A DNA stretch of 64,000 nt from Paracoccaceae bacterium (lineage in GTDB: Bacteria > Pseudomonadota > Alphaproteobacteria > Rhodobacterales > Rhodobacteraceae). Below, piece by piece: positions 43,034 through 52,048 of the stretch. The position numbers and the translations under genes were made by a program. The notes below the pieces were generated by a model. The model had not been told where the DNA came from and searched no databases. It saw only the letters and a program-made list of their open reading frames with translations. Where the stretch lies: positions 1 to 64,000 of the forward strand of contig JAKVCO010000014.1 in NCBI GenBank assembly GCA_022448245.1, in the 5' to 3' direction. Each line of letters begins with the position of its first letter. Position 1 is the first letter of the stretch.

Positions 43034-44713
43034 CTACAAGAGTAGTGTCACGATATTTGGCCAAATGAGAAGTACCGACAGCGCCAGAAGCTGCACACCG
43101 ATAAACGGCAGGAAGCCTTTGAAAATGTCCGTGAGCGAGATGTGCGGCGGGGCCACAGACTTCAGATAGAAGGCCGCGGGCCCGAACGGCGGGCTGAGGA
43201 ACGAGACCTGCATGTTCATACAGAAAACCACACCGAACCAGATCGCCACGTGCTGCGATTCGAGCTGGCCGATGAAGCCGATCTCTTCGATGGGTAGACG
43301 GCGAACGATGGGCAGGAACACCGGAATGATGAGGAGGACGATCCCCACCCAGTCCATGAACGCGCCCATGAAGAGCAGGATCAGCATCATCACGAGGATA
43401 ACCGACATCGTGGGCATCTCGGACCCCACGATGAGGTTCGCGATGTAGCTCGGCCCGCCCGCAAGCGTGTAGGCGCCGGCGAGTGCGGCCGCACCGATCG
43501 TCACCCAGATGATCGTGCCCGTGGAGCGCAATGTGCGCATGAGCGAGTCCCAAAGCAGCCCGACCGAGGCTTCCCCACGCATGAGCGCGATGATGAAGAC
43601 CGCAAAGGCACCCATGCCCGCGGCTTCGGTGATCCCCGTAATACCGCCGTAGATGGAGCCCAGAACCACACCGATCACCACGATGGGCGGGACGAGGCCT
43701 TTGCCGTGCTCCCAACCTTTCATCGTGCGCTCGCGGCCAAAGACCATGAAGGCCAGTACAAGACCGATGATGCCTGCGATGGCGATGGGTAGCAGATCCT
43801 CAGGCTGACCGAGGAAGATGGGGTCCTCCCCCTCCTCCAGGATGTTTTGCCCGGTGACCGTGAAGTAGACCGCGCGCAGGAAGAGAAGCCCTGCGCCCCC
43901 CGCCACGAGAAGTGACAGGAAGCCGCCGAACATGCCCCGCTTTTGCGCGGCTGTCGGATCGTCTGGATGCGGTTCCGGCAGTGGTGCATCCTCGGGGCGC
44001 AGCTGCGTGCGGACGATGATGTAGATGATGATCATCGAGGCCAGCATGAAGCCGGGCACAAAGGCGCCGGTGAAAAGCGCTTTGATCGACGTCTCCGTAA
44101 TCAGGCCGTAGATAATTAGAACGATCGATGGCGGGATCATGGTGCCGAGAGAACCCGACGCACAGATCGTGCCGATAGCGAGGTTCTGGTTGTAGCCAAG
44201 CCGCAGCATCTGCGGCAGCGCGATAAGACCCAAAAGCACAACCTCGCCCCCGATGATGCCCGACATCGCGGCCATGATCACAGCCATGATGGAGGTCACG
44301 ATGGCAATGCCACCGCGCGTCCGCGCCAGCCAGAAGTTCAGCGCGTTATACATCTCCTTGGCAATGCCAGAACGCTCCAAAAGGGCGGCCATAAAGATGA
44401 AAAGCGGGACCGAGATCAGAACGTATTCGGTCATCAGATCGAATATCTTCTGCGTTAATATGTAAAGCGGTCCAGTTCCCGGCCTCGCTGTAAGTAGGGT
44501 TTTGACGCCAGTCCAATCGCAATCTGACCATAGATAGCAGTTTGGATGGGCGAAGATTGCAGGCTCAAACTTCATGATAAGCACAACGAGAGCCAAGACG
44601 GCTGAAGCTAGGCCAAGTGGCATCCCAATCGCCAAAAGCGCGATCAAACCTACCACGACCACGATTGAGATCGTGCTGATTTCTTCCATGGATTTAAGGA
44701 GTTCTAGTTCCAT
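43034..44713 (-). CDS. TRAP transporter large permease (DctM type)
   Basis: A 559-residue DctM-family inner-membrane protein with many helices. Recognisable family stretches are LIALLAIGMPLGLASAVLAL, LIALPQMLRLGYNQNLAIGTICASGSLGTMIPPSIVLIIYGLIT and IYGGITGITEAAGMGAFAVF. Usual DctM proteins are about 425-430 residues. The extra length lies mostly in an insertion around residues 250-345 that includes a charged linker (RPEDAPLPEPHPDDP) and additional hydrophobic stretches. It forms the ion-driven transport channel with the small subunit, whose gene overlaps it by one base. The substrate class is probably a carboxylate or sugar acid. Confidence 0.93.
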   Translation of the reverse strand: MELELLKSMEEISTISIVVVVGLIALLAIGMPLGLASAVLALVVLIMKFEPAIFAHPNCYLWSDCDWTGVKTLLTARPGTGPLYILTQKIFDLMTEYVLISVPLFIFMAALLERSGIAKEMYNALNFWLARTRGGIAIVTSIMAVIMAAMSGIIGGEVVLLGLIALPQMLRLGYNQNLAIGTICASGSLGTMIPPSIVLIIYGLITETSIKALFTGAFVPGFMLASMIIIYIIVRTQLRPEDAPLPEPHPDDPTAAQKRGMFGGFLSLLVAGGAGLLFLRAVYFTVTGQNILEEGEDPIFLGQPEDLLPIAIAGIIGLVLAFMVFGRERTMKGWEHGKGLVPPIVVIGVVLGSIYGGITGITEAAGMGAFAVFIIALMRGEASVGLLWDSLMRTLRSTGTIIWVTIGAAALAGAYTLAGGPSYIANLIVGSEMPTMSVILVMMLILLFMGAFMDWVGIVLLIIPVFLPIVRRLPIEEIGFIGQLESQHVAIWFGVVFCMNMQVSFLSPPFGPAAFYLKSVAPPHISLTDIFKGFLPFIGVQLLALSVLLIWPNIVTLLL

Positions 44714-45558
44714 CAGTTCGACCCCACGCTTTTCTTGAGGGCCTCGATTTCGTCTTCATCGGGCTCATCAGTATGTTTATCGGGTTCTCGGTTCCAGTCT
44801 GCAAAGAGGTTCGCCACCGCCTGCGCAGCCACGAGAGCGATGACAATCAAAACCATGGGCTGGATCGTAGCCGGGATCGGCGGGTCGAAGGCGGTGCCAA
44901 ACATCTCCCACCGGTAGAACTTGGTCAGAAAGACCTGCTTGTAGGAGCCAAAGATCAGACCGAAGGCAAATACCACGATCAGAAGGGTTGAGATCGTGTC
45001 GAATACCCGCTGCATCCAGCGTGGAACGACGTCGTAGAGGATGAAGATACGGATGTGGGAGCGCTGCTGCATGGCGTAGAAGCCCGAGCAGAGGAAGACA
45101 AAGCCCGCGATCCAGAGCGTTAGCTCGTTTGCCCAAAGCGTGGGCCGCTCGAGCGCGTAACGCAGAAAGACCTCGTAGAGCATGACAGAGGTCATCGACA
45201 GAATCATGATCATCGTCGCGCGACCAACGAAGAGCGCCACGCGGTCCCATGGACGGTAGTCCTGAAACTCCATGGGTGCGATGCGCAAGTTCAGCGCGCC
45301 GAGAACGAAGATGATGGGCATCCCGATCAGCGCCGCCCAGTCGATCGCGTCCGCCTTTCCCCCAAAAAGCCCGCCCATGTTCGGCGTGACGTCCTTGTCG
45401 GCCGCCAGTGCCGTGATCTGGCCCAGAAGGCTCTCATTCGTGGGCGGGATGAGGTCGAGAATGAAGTTCGGGATGTGCCAGATCGTCCACCCCGCGCAAA
45501 GTATGAAGAGGAAGGGATACACCCATTCCATCAAACTGCCTGATTCATTTTCCTGCAT
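44713..45558 (-). CDS. TRAP transporter small permease (DctQ type), enlarged
   Basis: A 281-residue DctQ-family protein. The conserved core is LRYALERPTLWANELTLWIAG followed by SGFYAMQQRSHIRI near residues 130-170. Typical DctQ proteins have about 160-220 residues and four helices. Here there is an added N-terminal region with hydrophobic segments (about residues 10-40 and 75-95) and a charged C-terminal tail (HTDEPDEDEIEALKKS). The stop overlaps the large-permease start by one base. The matching enlargement of both membrane subunits suggests a distinct TRAP subclass. Confidence 0.9.
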   Translation of the reverse strand: MQENESGSLMEWVYPFLFILCAGWTIWHIPNFILDLIPPTNESLLGQITALAADKDVTPNMGGLFGGKADAIDWAALIGMPIIFVLGALNLRIAPMEFQDYRPWDRVALFVGRATMIMILSMTSVMLYEVFLRYALERPTLWANELTLWIAGFVFLCSGFYAMQQRSHIRIFILYDVVPRWMQRVFDTISTLLIVVFAFGLIFGSYKQVFLTKFYRWEMFGTAFDPPIPATIQPMVLIVIALVAAQAVANLFADWNREPDKHTDEPDEDEIEALKKSVGSN

Positions 45559-45573
45559 GGCCCCTCCCCCGGT

Positions 45574-46737
45574 CTATGCGACTTTGTAGTGTTCGATGAA
45601 ATCGCGGTCGGGCGTTACGCCGAGCCCGGGCCCGCTTGGGATCGCCACGCGCCCCGTCGCTTTGACCTGCGATTGAATATTGAGTGGCTCCTCGAGGAGC
45701 TCGTCACGGAACCGGTTCTCGGTCGTGTCGAACTCAAGCATGGCTTCCCACGGGTGGAGCCCGCCGGGCATGGGCGGCATGGCCGCCAGAAGCTGAAGGT
45801 TCGTGGCTACGCTGATGGCCGAGCCCCATACGTGGTTCACCACGGGCGTGAAATTCGCGTGGCAAAGCGCCAGAACGCGGAGGTATTCGCTGATCCCGCC
45901 GAGCCCACACACTTCGGGCTGCGCGATGTCGAGGCCCCGGCTCTCAAGCAATGTCTTCCAGCCCCAGCGGCCGAACTCTGCTTCGCCACCCGAGATGTTG
46001 ACGTCGAGCCCTGCGCGAAGCTCGCGGTAGCCGGCGTGGTCTTCGGGGGCGATGGGCTCCTCAAACCAATAGGCGCCGAGCTCTCCCAGCGCGCGCCCGA
46101 CGTAGAATGCATCTGACGTCGTGTAGGCGTGGTTGGCATCGGCCATGAACGGGAAATCGTCGCCCACGCCCTTGCGCACGGCGGTGGCCAGCACGACATC
46201 TTCCTTGGGCCCGAGGCCGATCTTCATCTTGGTGGCCGCAAAGCCCATATCGCGGATGTTGGCGGCCTCATCGCGGAAGCGCGCGGCGAGTTCCTGCACG
46301 CTCTCCCGGCGCAGCATCATGCCGTAGCCATAGCAGGGCACGTCCGCGCTATGGGCGCCACCAATGAGGTTGTAGACGGGTTGGCTTGCCACCTTCCCCG
46401 CAATATCCCAAAGCGCGATGTCGACGCCGGAGAGCGCCTGCATGGACATCCCCTTTTGCCCATGATCGCGTGTCAGGTTGTAAACTTTGTGCCAGGCCGC
46501 GTCGCGCGCCAGCGCATCGGTGCCCAGCAGCATCGGAGCGATCACTTGCTCGACGATGCCCTTGTTGGCCAAGGCGATATTGCCGGGCCCAAAACACTCA
46601 CCCCAGCCGGTCACACCCTCATCGGTCGACACTTCGACCAGATGGGCGGTCCTCTGCGTGTAGTGTTGCTGAGAATACCCGAGCTCTTCGGGCATGTCGC
46701 AACGCAGGACGTGGCTTTTGATGGCAGTAATCTTCAT
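45574..46737 (-). CDS. Mandelate racemase/muconate lactonizing enzyme family protein (sugar-acid dehydratase type)
   Basis: A 387-residue enolase-superfamily enzyme. Catalytic features fit the mandelate racemase subgroup: TKMKIGLG (K-x-K base), ADANHAYT (first metal Asp), FEEPI (metal Glu), SGGEAEFG (third metal Glu) and VVNHVWGSAI (general-base His near residue 300). Such enzymes abstract the alpha-proton of a carboxylate, commonly to dehydrate an acid sugar. It lies between the TRAP binding-protein gene and the TRAP permease genes on the same strand. Its substrate is therefore probably what the transporter imports. The exact acid sugar is not predictable. Confidence 0.92.
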   Translation of the reverse strand: MKITAIKSHVLRCDMPEELGYSQQHYTQRTAHLVEVSTDEGVTGWGECFGPGNIALANKGIVEQVIAPMLLGTDALARDAAWHKVYNLTRDHGQKGMSMQALSGVDIALWDIAGKVASQPVYNLIGGAHSADVPCYGYGMMLRRESVQELAARFRDEAANIRDMGFAATKMKIGLGPKEDVVLATAVRKGVGDDFPFMADANHAYTTSDAFYVGRALGELGAYWFEEPIAPEDHAGYRELRAGLDVNISGGEAEFGRWGWKTLLESRGLDIAQPEVCGLGGISEYLRVLALCHANFTPVVNHVWGSAISVATNLQLLAAMPPMPGGLHPWEAMLEFDTTENRFRDELLEEPLNIQSQVKATGRVAIPSGPGLGVTPDRDFIEHYKVA

Positions 46738-46745
46738 CGGAGGTG

Positions 46746-46773
46746 AAAAAGGCGGAGCGTATGCCCCGCCTTT
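46746..46773 (-). terminator. Rho-independent terminator or attenuator after the TRAP binding-protein gene
   Basis: Reading on the minus strand, an 8-pair stem (AAAGGCGG at 46748-46755 with CCGCCTTT at 46766-46773, extended by two pairs after a mismatch) with a GTAT loop is followed by TTTTT (46746-46750). It lies between the binding-protein gene and the racemase-family gene. Partial termination here would give more binding protein than permease and enzyme. Confidence 0.7.
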
Positions 46774-46796
46774 CCCAAAGCCTATCGAGGCATCGC

Positions 46797-47810
46797 TTAC
46801 TGCATTGCACCGATTTCGGTGAGGAAGCTCACGTGGCTGTCCAGAAGCGCTTTTGCTTCAGGGGTCGTTGCGAACTCTTCCCAGCCAGCTTTCACAGCCG
46901 TACGGAACTTGGCGAGCTCTTCAGGCGACCACTCATAGAGGTTCACGCCCTTCTCGCGGAGCGCCACAGCGTTCTGCGCGTTCTTCACCTCGTTGATCGT
47001 GGCGTTGTGCAGCGCGAGACTGTCCATGGCCACTTCCATGATCTTGCGGTGATGCGCAGGCATGCCTTCCCAAACGTCCGTGCGGCAGGCCAGGTGGTCA
47101 GCCGGCATGGAGTGGAAGCCCGGGTAGTTGGTGTGCTCTGCGATGTCGTAGAGACCCAGACCGATGTTGTTGGTCAGATTCGCCGCGTCTGCGCCGTCGA
47201 TGATGCCGGTTTCAAGCGCGGTGAAGATCTCGTTGAAGTCCATCACGATCGGGGATGCGCCGAGGTTTGCGAAAACCTTGGTGGCGAGGCCCGGAGGGGA
47301 ACGGAATTTCCAGTCTTTGAAGTCTTCCACGCCGCGGATCGGACGCGTGGACGAGAGGCTCTCGGGACCAGGGATCCACCAGCCCACGAAGGACATGTTG
47401 TGGTCCTTGTAGAGCGTGTCGATCGCCGCGCGGCCGTTACCGTGCAGGAGCCATGCCATCTGCTGGTACGGGTTGGAGTAGCCACCCATCAGGTCGCCGG
47501 TGAACTGGAACGCAGGGTTCTTACCGGTCTGGTAAGCGCCGCCCGTCATGTCGCAGTCGAGGATGCCCGTTGCGGCGGCGTCGAATGTCTCGGCGGACTT
47601 CACGACGGAGGATGCGTAGAACATCTCCACCTGAATTTCACCGTTCGACATTTCCTGAATGTCGTTGATGTACTTCTCGGCCAACTGACCGGACAAGGTC
47701 TCTTGGCTGAAGTGTGTCTGGATACGAAGGTTCGTCGTCTGAGCAGATACCGCGGCAGCGGACAGCGCAACAGCCGAGGCCGCGAGGGCCAAGCCTTTGA
47801 TCAGTTTCAT
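46797..47810 (-). CDS. TRAP transporter substrate-binding protein (DctP type)
   Basis: A 337-residue periplasmic binding protein with a clear signal peptide (LALAASAVALSAAAVSAQ). Family features are the N-terminal RIQTHFSQETLSGQLAEKYI, the helix-strand FKDWKFRSPPGLATKVFANLGA with the carboxylate-binding arginine (RSPP, about residue 180), and VMDFNEIFTALETGIIDGADA. It should capture a carboxylate ligand in the periplasm and deliver it to the permeases encoded downstream. GGGAGGAAAAT precedes the ATG. A terminator-like hairpin follows. Confidence 0.94.
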   Translation of the reverse strand: MKLIKGLALAASAVALSAAAVSAQTTNLRIQTHFSQETLSGQLAEKYINDIQEMSNGEIQVEMFYASSVVKSAETFDAAATGILDCDMTGGAYQTGKNPAFQFTGDLMGGYSNPYQQMAWLLHGNGRAAIDTLYKDHNMSFVGWWIPGPESLSSTRPIRGVEDFKDWKFRSPPGLATKVFANLGASPIVMDFNEIFTALETGIIDGADAANLTNNIGLGLYDIAEHTNYPGFHSMPADHLACRTDVWEGMPAHHRKIMEVAMDSLALHNATINEVKNAQNAVALREKGVNLYEWSPEELAKFRTAVKAGWEEFATTPEAKALLDSHVSFLTEIGAMQ

Positions 47811-47949
47811 ATTTTCCTCCCTTAATGCGGAATTATGTGCCGGGTCTTGCGCCCGGGCTGCATGGCTTCACGCTAGGGCAACGTGAATTGTTAGCGCAAG
47901 CAAAATTTGTTGGCTGCTCAACTATCAAGCACTGAATGACCAGTTTTGC

Positions 47950-49050
47950 TCATGAATGCATCTGCTCGTGAGCCGCCTCGAGGCGCTCCCAATCGAAATT
48001 TACGCCGCTCCCTGGCTCCTCTGGGGCGACTGCTAGCGCATCCTCAACAGCCAAGGGCCGAGTCGTGTATTGGTCGATCGGGAAAGAATGCACTTCGAGC
48101 CAGCCCGCATGCGGCTGCGAGGACATAAGTGACACGTGCAGCTCCTGCATGCCGTGGGAGCACACCGGAATGCCATGGGCCTGCGCCTGCTTGGCCACCG
48201 CCAGCCAGCCGGTGATACCCCCGCAATTCGATGCATCAGGCTGAATGAAAGAGAGCTTCGAGTAGCGGAAGGCATGCTGGAACTCCTCGATGATGTGCAG
48301 GTTCTCCCCCATCGCCAGGGGCATGCCAGTCGCCTCAGCAATCTCGGCGTAGCCTTCGTAGTTGTCGGGGATGATAGGCTCTTCGAACCAAAGGATATCA
48401 TGGGGCTCGAACGCGCGCGCGGCGGCGATCGCCTGCGGCACATCCATCGAGTAATTCGCGTCCACCATAAAGGCGGTGTCAGGCCCGATGAATTCGCGGA
48501 TCGCGCGGACACGCTCGACATCGGTGACGAGTTCAGGCTGGCCAATCTTGATCTTGATCCCGTTGTGGCCGCGATCGAGATAGCCTTCCGTTTGTTTGAT
48601 GAGCTTCTCGAGAGAGAAGTTCAGATCGATCCCCCCGCAATATGCTTTGCAGCGATCAGAGGCCCCACCCGCCAGCTTGTGCAAAGGCTGCCCTGCCCGT
48701 TTGCACCGAATGTCCCACAACGCGATGTCGACGGCCGAGATTGCAAAGGCCGCAATGCCGCCCCGCGCCACGTAATGCATATGCCAGAGCATCGCATCGT
48801 TGAGCGCTTCAACCCCAGAAGCATCGCGCCCCAACAAGAATGGCGTCAGGTCATGCTCGATCATCGCTGCAATCGCGCGCCCGCCCCGACCGCCGGTGTA
48901 GGTGTAACCCGTGCCCTCGGCGCCATCCTGCGTGCGCACTGTCGCCGTGATCAGCTCAAAATGAGTATGCGTGCCGTGCTTGGCATCTACCAAGACCTCC
49001 GCCAAGGGCACATCAAACACCCGCACCTCGATGCTCGCGATTTTGTCCAT
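47950..49050 (-). CDS. Mandelate racemase/muconate lactonizing enzyme family protein
   Basis: A 366-residue enolase-superfamily enzyme distinct from the one at 45574-46737. ATG 49050 is chosen because GGGAGGAGA lies directly upstream and the family's N-terminal strand ([14 protein letters not shown]) follows; a start at 49119 would add 23 unrelated residues. Catalytic features are IKIKIGQPE (K-x-K), MVDANYSMD (Asp), WFEEPI (Glu), MGENLH (Glu) and [10 protein letters not shown] (His base), as in the mandelate racemase subgroup. It could be a racemase or an acid-sugar dehydratase. It is divergent from a beta-hydroxyacid dehydrogenase gene with a palindrome between them. Confidence 0.92.
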   Translation of the reverse strand: MDKIASIEVRVFDVPLAEVLVDAKHGTHTHFELITATVRTQDGAEGTGYTYTGGRGGRAIAAMIEHDLTPFLLGRDASGVEALNDAMLWHMHYVARGGIAAFAISAVDIALWDIRCKRAGQPLHKLAGGASDRCKAYCGGIDLNFSLEKLIKQTEGYLDRGHNGIKIKIGQPELVTDVERVRAIREFIGPDTAFMVDANYSMDVPQAIAAARAFEPHDILWFEEPIIPDNYEGYAEIAEATGMPLAMGENLHIIEEFQHAFRYSKLSFIQPDASNCGGITGWLAVAKQAQAHGIPVCSHGMQELHVSLMSSQPHAGWLEVHSFPIDQYTTRPLAVEDALAVAPEEPGSGVNFDWERLEAAHEQMHS

Positions 49051-49093
49051 GCTGGGTCTCCTCCCGGTGTTGGGTGAAGACAGCACAGCACCC

Positions 49094-49105
49094 TGTAAAT
49101 TTACA
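49094..49105. promoter_or_regulatory. Twelve-base palindrome between divergent catabolic genes
   Basis: TGTAAATTTACA is a perfect palindrome 44 bases upstream of the racemase-family start and about 140 bases upstream of the dehydrogenase start. The TGT...ACA pattern resembles operators of GntR or similar regulators. The position suits control of the minus-strand gene. Confidence 0.4.
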
Positions 49106-49246
49106 AATTGATTTTTCAAAAGACTGGTGGCTGACTTGGGTCACTCCCCTGAGGGAGGGGCAGCGGGTGTCTACCGGACCCGCCCAACGCCGAAAATACG
49201 GCGCCTGAAATCCCGCGTGACATAGTGCCTGAAAACGGAGGATGGC

Positions 49247-50137
49247 ATGCGCGCTGGCGTTATTGGACTGGGAGACATGGGCTCCGGTCTCGCGAAGAAT
49301 TTGATGAAGAACGGCTTTGAGTGTTTGGGGAACGATCTCGACCCGGGTCGGCTGAAAGCCTTTGAAGAGATGGGAGGCCGCGCCGCGATGCCCACCGAAA
49401 TGGGCGCCTGCGACGCCGTCTTTGTGATGGTGATGAATGGCGATCAGGCCAAGGCCGTGATCTCGGATCTGAAAGGGGCGATGTCGCAAGGCGCCGTCAT
49501 ACTCAGCGCGACCATCAAGCCGCGCGAAGCCCGCGAAATCGGGGAGATGCTAGAAGGCTCAGGCCTAGATCTCATCGACACACCGGTTTCAGGCGGCTTT
49601 CCCGGCGCCCAAGCCGGAACGCTCACGATGATGGCCGCCGCGTCAGACAGCGTACTCGATACCTACGCCCCGGTGATGGAAGCCGTCTCCGCCAATATCC
49701 ACCGCGTGGGCACCAAGCCCGGTGACGGCCAAACCGTGAAGGCGTGCCTACAAAGCCTGATCGGGGCGCAGTTCTCGGCCACGTTCGAAGCCGCAGCACT
49801 CGCGGCCAAAGCAGGCGTGCCTGGGCAAGTGATCCTCGACGTCTTCTCGACCTCTTCAGCAGGCTGCGGTGTGGTCAACAACGCGCTTGAGAAGATCATC
49901 GATCGGCAATTCAAAGGGACAGGTTCCCACATCAACACGATGCACAAGGACCTGACGATCTCCATGGGGCTGGGCGAGGAACTCGGCGTTCCACTTCAAA
50001 CCGCAGCATCTGCAATGCAGGTCTTCCACGCGGGGCGCAGCCGGTACCCGGATGGCGACAACTGGACGTGCGCCCGGGTGCTCGAGGACATTGTCGGCGC
50101 CGAGCTCCACCGCACCAGCGCAAAACCCACCAGATAA
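49247..50137 (+). CDS. NAD(P)-dependent beta-hydroxyacid dehydrogenase (HIBADH family)
   Basis: A 296-residue member of the 3-hydroxyisobutyrate dehydrogenase family. It has GVIGLGDMGSGLAKNLM (nucleotide-binding), DTPVSGGFPGAQAGTLTMM (classical substrate loop with V-S-G-G) and the catalytic lysine in GQTVKACLQSLIG. The sequence most resembles the sugar-acid branch (L-threonate or tartronate-semialdehyde-type enzymes), but this is judged by eye. CGGAGG precedes the ATG. It heads a plus-strand run with the isomerase and MocA-type genes, divergent from the racemase-family gene. Confidence 0.9.
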   Translation: MRAGVIGLGDMGSGLAKNLMKNGFECLGNDLDPGRLKAFEEMGGRAAMPTEMGACDAVFVMVMNGDQAKAVISDLKGAMSQGAVILSATIKPREAREIGEMLEGSGLDLIDTPVSGGFPGAQAGTLTMMAAASDSVLDTYAPVMEAVSANIHRVGTKPGDGQTVKACLQSLIGAQFSATFEAAALAAKAGVPGQVILDVFSTSSAGCGVVNNALEKIIDRQFKGTGSHINTMHKDLTISMGLGEELGVPLQTAASAMQVFHAGRSRYPDGDNWTCARVLEDIVGAELHRTSAKPTR

Positions 50138-50206
50138 TAAGAACGAAGGGACGGTGGGCGGGGCGCCTTTGCGCAGCAAACAGCGTCCGACCACCGGAGA
50201 CACAGC

Positions 50207-51070
50207 ATGAAACTAGGCGTAATCTGCGACGGCATCTCCCGCGATCTGGCCCATACGGTCGATGTCATGGACGAATTCGATGTCACCTATGCGGAACTGC
50301 AATTCGTCGGCGAACACGAAGTGGGCGACCATTCCCCTCAAGAGATAAAAGAAATCGACACGCTGCTACGGGATCGCGGCAAACCTGTCTCGTGCCTCTC
50401 ACGGCACGTCTTCGCGGGGCTCACGACCCAGAACAAAGCAGGCGACGAGGCCCATACCAAACACATGGACGCCCTCAAACGCGTCATGGAGATGGCTCAT
50501 ACCGTAGGCTCCCCTCTTGTCCGCATCATGACCAACAAGAAGGAACAGATCCTCTTTGGTTACGGCGGCGCAGAGAAATGGAACGTGGCGCATGGCGCAT
50601 GGGACGCAACGCTCCCCCTCATCGCGCCCGCCGTGGAACTGGCCCGCGCCGAGGGCCTCACCCTCGCCGTCGAGACCGGCAACGGCACGATGGTCAATTC
50701 GAATTGGAGCGCCAGAAAGCTGATCGATGATCTCGACGCGGAAGACGCCCTAAAAGTCCTATGGGACCCGGCCAACAATTGCTGGTGCCACGAGGCGGCA
50801 ATGCCCGATGGCTACGATGAGGTGCGCGGCGGATACTTAGGCCACGTCCACATCAAAGACGTCCTTGTTGACACCCCCCGCGCCACCCTCACGGTCAAGA
50901 AGATGGGCGAAGGGCAGCTTGGGCCGTCCTTTGGACCCATGGCCGAGGCTCTGCGCGCTGACGGCTATGACGGCGTTATTAGTCTTGAGAGTGTCTATCA
51001 CCCGGGCAATGGTGACTTCGAAGCGGGCTTCCGCGACTGCATCGGCACTTTCAAGGAAATCTTCGGGTGA
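50207..51070 (+). CDS. Sugar phosphate isomerase/epimerase (xylose isomerase-like TIM barrel)
   Basis: A 287-residue AP-endonuclease-2/xylose isomerase-like TIM-barrel protein. Likely metal and substrate residues are the Glu of LAVETGNGTMV, the Asp of VLWDPANNCW, the HVHIKD motif and the Glu of GVISLESVYHPG near the C-terminus. These correspond to the usual E-D-H-E set. Family members isomerise or epimerise keto sugars and sugar acids such as hydroxypyruvate or keto-inositols. GGAG precedes ATG 50207. The stop overlaps the next gene's GTG, supporting joint expression. Confidence 0.9.
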   Translation: MKLGVICDGISRDLAHTVDVMDEFDVTYAELQFVGEHEVGDHSPQEIKEIDTLLRDRGKPVSCLSRHVFAGLTTQNKAGDEAHTKHMDALKRVMEMAHTVGSPLVRIMTNKKEQILFGYGGAEKWNVAHGAWDATLPLIAPAVELARAEGLTLAVETGNGTMVNSNWSARKLIDDLDAEDALKVLWDPANNCWCHEAAMPDGYDEVRGGYLGHVHIKDVLVDTPRATLTVKKMGEGQLGPSFGPMAEALRADGYDGVISLESVYHPGNGDFEAGFRDCIGTFKEIFG

Positions 51071-52047
51071 AAATAGCAATTATCGGCGCCGGGCTCGTCG
51101 GCGAACGGCACGCGCGGCTGGCGATCAAAAAGGGCTGCTTGGGCTGTATCGTTGATCCCGTCCCGCGCCCCGAACTGGCCGCTGAGCTCGGCACAGTTCA
51201 GCTTGATGAGGTACCCGACGACATTGAGGGCGCCATCATTGCCACGCCGAACCAAACCCACGCTCAGGTGAGTATCCCGCTGCTGGAGCGTGGGATCCCC
51301 TGCCTTGTCGAAAAGCCGATTGCCGCCACAACGGCGGACGCCAAGCTCATCGTCGAGGCCGAGCGCCGGACCGGCACGCCCGTTCTTGTGGGCTATCACC
51401 GCCGTCACCACCCGGCAGTGGCTCGCGCAAAGGAAGTCGTCTCCGCAGGCACCTTGGGGCAATTGACCGTGATCGACGCCAAGTTTTGGCTCATCAAGCC
51501 TGCGCATTACTTCACCCAAACCTGGCGCACACGCGAAGGCGCAGGCCCCATTTACATCAATCTGACCCACGATCTCGATGTGCTCCGGCACCTCGTAGGC
51601 GACATTGAAGAGATCAAGGCCTTCGGGTCGAACGCGATCCGCGGGTTCGAGGTTGAAGACAGCGCAGCCATCGTCATGCGGTTCAAGAACGGGGCCTTGG
51701 GCACGGTTACGGTGTCTGACACGACCGTGGCCCCGTTAAGCTGGGAATTCACCTCTGGCGAGAACGCCGCCTACCCCAACGTGCCCGGCCCCGCCTATTC
51801 AATCGGCGGCACCAAAGGCACGATCAGCATCCCAGACCTCACCCTTTGGCAGCATCCCGCCGAGCAGAGCTGGTGGGCACCCATCGAAGGCACGTCGTTG
51901 TCCGTCTCGACAGCCGACGCATTGGATCTCCAACTTGATCACTTCCTCAATGTCTGCGCCGGCCGTGAAAAGCCAAAAGTGCAAGCAATTGAAGGCTTCA
52001 AGAGCCTTGAGGCCGTCGAGCGGGTCATGGAGGCGATGGCGAAATAA
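51067..52047 (+). CDS. Gfo/Idh/MocA family oxidoreductase
   Basis: A 326-residue NAD(P)-dependent dehydrogenase. GTG 51067 overlaps the isomerase stop (GTGA), and the Rossmann motif IAIIGAGLVGERHARLA follows directly. PCLVEKPIAATTADAKLIV contains the family's E-K-P motif with the conserved Lys, GYHRRHHPA is a typical substrate-side motif, and YINLTHDLDVLRHLVGDI carries the catalytic-region His. Such enzymes oxidise or reduce sugars, inositols or sugar acids. With the two preceding genes it probably forms a sugar-acid oxidation and isomerisation module. Confidence 0.9.
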   Translation: MKIAIIGAGLVGERHARLAIKKGCLGCIVDPVPRPELAAELGTVQLDEVPDDIEGAIIATPNQTHAQVSIPLLERGIPCLVEKPIAATTADAKLIVEAERRTGTPVLVGYHRRHHPAVARAKEVVSAGTLGQLTVIDAKFWLIKPAHYFTQTWRTREGAGPIYINLTHDLDVLRHLVGDIEEIKAFGSNAIRGFEVEDSAAIVMRFKNGALGTVTVSDTTVAPLSWEFTSGENAAYPNVPGPAYSIGGTKGTISIPDLTLWQHPAEQSWWAPIEGTSLSVSTADALDLQLDHFLNVCAGREKPKVQAIEGFKSLEAVERVMEAMAK

Positions 52048-52048
52048 T

